Source of the DNA: an uncultured Prevotellaceae bacterium
GTDB taxonomy: Bacteria; Bacteroidota; Bacteroidia; Bacteroidales; Bacteroidaceae
Assembly: GCA_947306845.1 (NCBI GenBank)
Contig: CAMZHP010000163.1
Location: forward strand, 1 to 7,546
DNA length: 7,546 nt
Direction of reading: 5' to 3'
Shown piece after piece: positions 7,159-7,546 of the stretch (its first letter is position 1; each line of letters opens with the position of its first letter). The translations under genes were made by a program, and so were the position numbers. A model generated the notes under the pieces. It was not told the DNA's origin. It did no database searches and was given only the letters and a program-made list of their open reading frames with translations.

Positions 7159-7546
7159 ATGGAACAATTCAAAATCATCATCGTAGAGGATGTGGCCCTG
7201 GAACTGAAAGGCACAGAGGGCATTATCCGAAATGACATCCCGGAAGCGCAGATCATCGGCACGGCAAACAATGAGATGACCTATTGGAAACTTATCAAAC
7301 AGCAGTTGCCTGACCTTGTCTTGCTCGACCTCGGACTGGGCGGCTCTACTACCGTGGGGGTGGAGATCTGCCGCCAGACAAAGGAACTGTACCCCAAAGT
7401 CAAGGTGCTGATCTTCACAGGTGAGATCCTCAATGAGAAATTATGGGTAGATGTCTTGGATGCCGGTGCTGACGGCATCATCCTCAAGAGCGGAGAATTG
7501 CTCACAAGGGGAGATGTGTTCAGCGTCATGAGTGGAAAACAGCTGG
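7159..7546 (+). CDS. Response regulator receiver domain, 3' end beyond the window
   Basis: The first 129 codons of a two-component response regulator. The receiver fold is clear: acidic pair E10-D11 after the first strand (K-I-I-I-V-E-D), phosphoacceptor D57 in L-V-L-L-D-L, conserved T87 (I-F-T-G) and K110 (I-I-L-K-S), followed by the start of the last helix. The pattern, including A-G-A-D-G-I-I-L-K, is that of the NarL/FixJ group, so a LuxR-type helix-turn-helix output domain is expected after the window edge but cannot be seen. The ATG lies 32 bp after the sensor stop with no terminator between, indicating co-transcription and making this the likely acceptor of phosphate from the sensor. 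The spacer is A/T-rich with no Shine-Dalgarno sequence. There is no sign of damage in the visible part. Confidence 0.9.
   Translation, partial: MEQFKIIIVEDVALELKGTEGIIRNDIPEAQIIGTANNEMTYWKLIKQQLPDLVLLDLGLGGSTTVGVEICRQTKELYPKVKVLIFTGEILNEKLWVDVLDAGADGIILKSGELLTRGDVFSVMSGKQL

Overview
The window looks like chromosomal DNA from a member of the Bacteroidota, most probably Prevotellaceae or a close relative. The signs are a promoter of the TAnnTTTG type, A/T-rich leaders with no Shine-Dalgarno sequence, short tandem intergenic repeats, and a TPR-containing membrane histidine kinase followed by a response regulator. This assignment rests on sequence style and protein families, not on a database match. 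All genes are on the + strand.

Layout. (1) 1-112 has no gene but carries nine tandem copies of an 8-base unit running almost into the first start codon. (2) 113-1549 is an exported UshA-type 5'-nucleotidase/metallophosphoesterase. (3) 1550-1689 is an intergenic stretch with a good Bacteroidota promoter. (4) 1690-3426 is a two-gene operon: 2-keto-3-deoxygluconate (KDG) kinase, then KDPG/KHG aldolase. Together they convert KDG, the common end point of uronate and pectin catabolism, to KDPG and then to pyruvate plus glyceraldehyde-3-phosphate. (5) 3449-3483 is a strong hairpin that probably terminates that operon. (6) 3518-7126 is a 1202-residue sensor protein. (7) 7159 to the window end is the receiver domain of a response regulator, cut by the window edge and probably co-transcribed with the sensor.

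The sensor is the most interesting object here. It reads as two histidine-kinase-like halves joined end to end, each with its own export signal, extracytoplasmic segment, membrane helix, coiled coil and kinase-like tail. The halves are degenerate in opposite ways. The first has an intact ATP-binding domain but no histidine at the expected phosphoacceptor site. The second has a clear H-E-x4-P phosphoacceptor motif but a decayed ATP-binding domain. One chain may therefore be a fused, obligately asymmetric kinase dimer feeding the adjacent response regulator. The halves join at a run of four G residues (5672-5675). Removing one G would give two separate genes overlapping as GTGA, the second starting with a textbook signal peptide. 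The signal sensed is not visible from the sequence.
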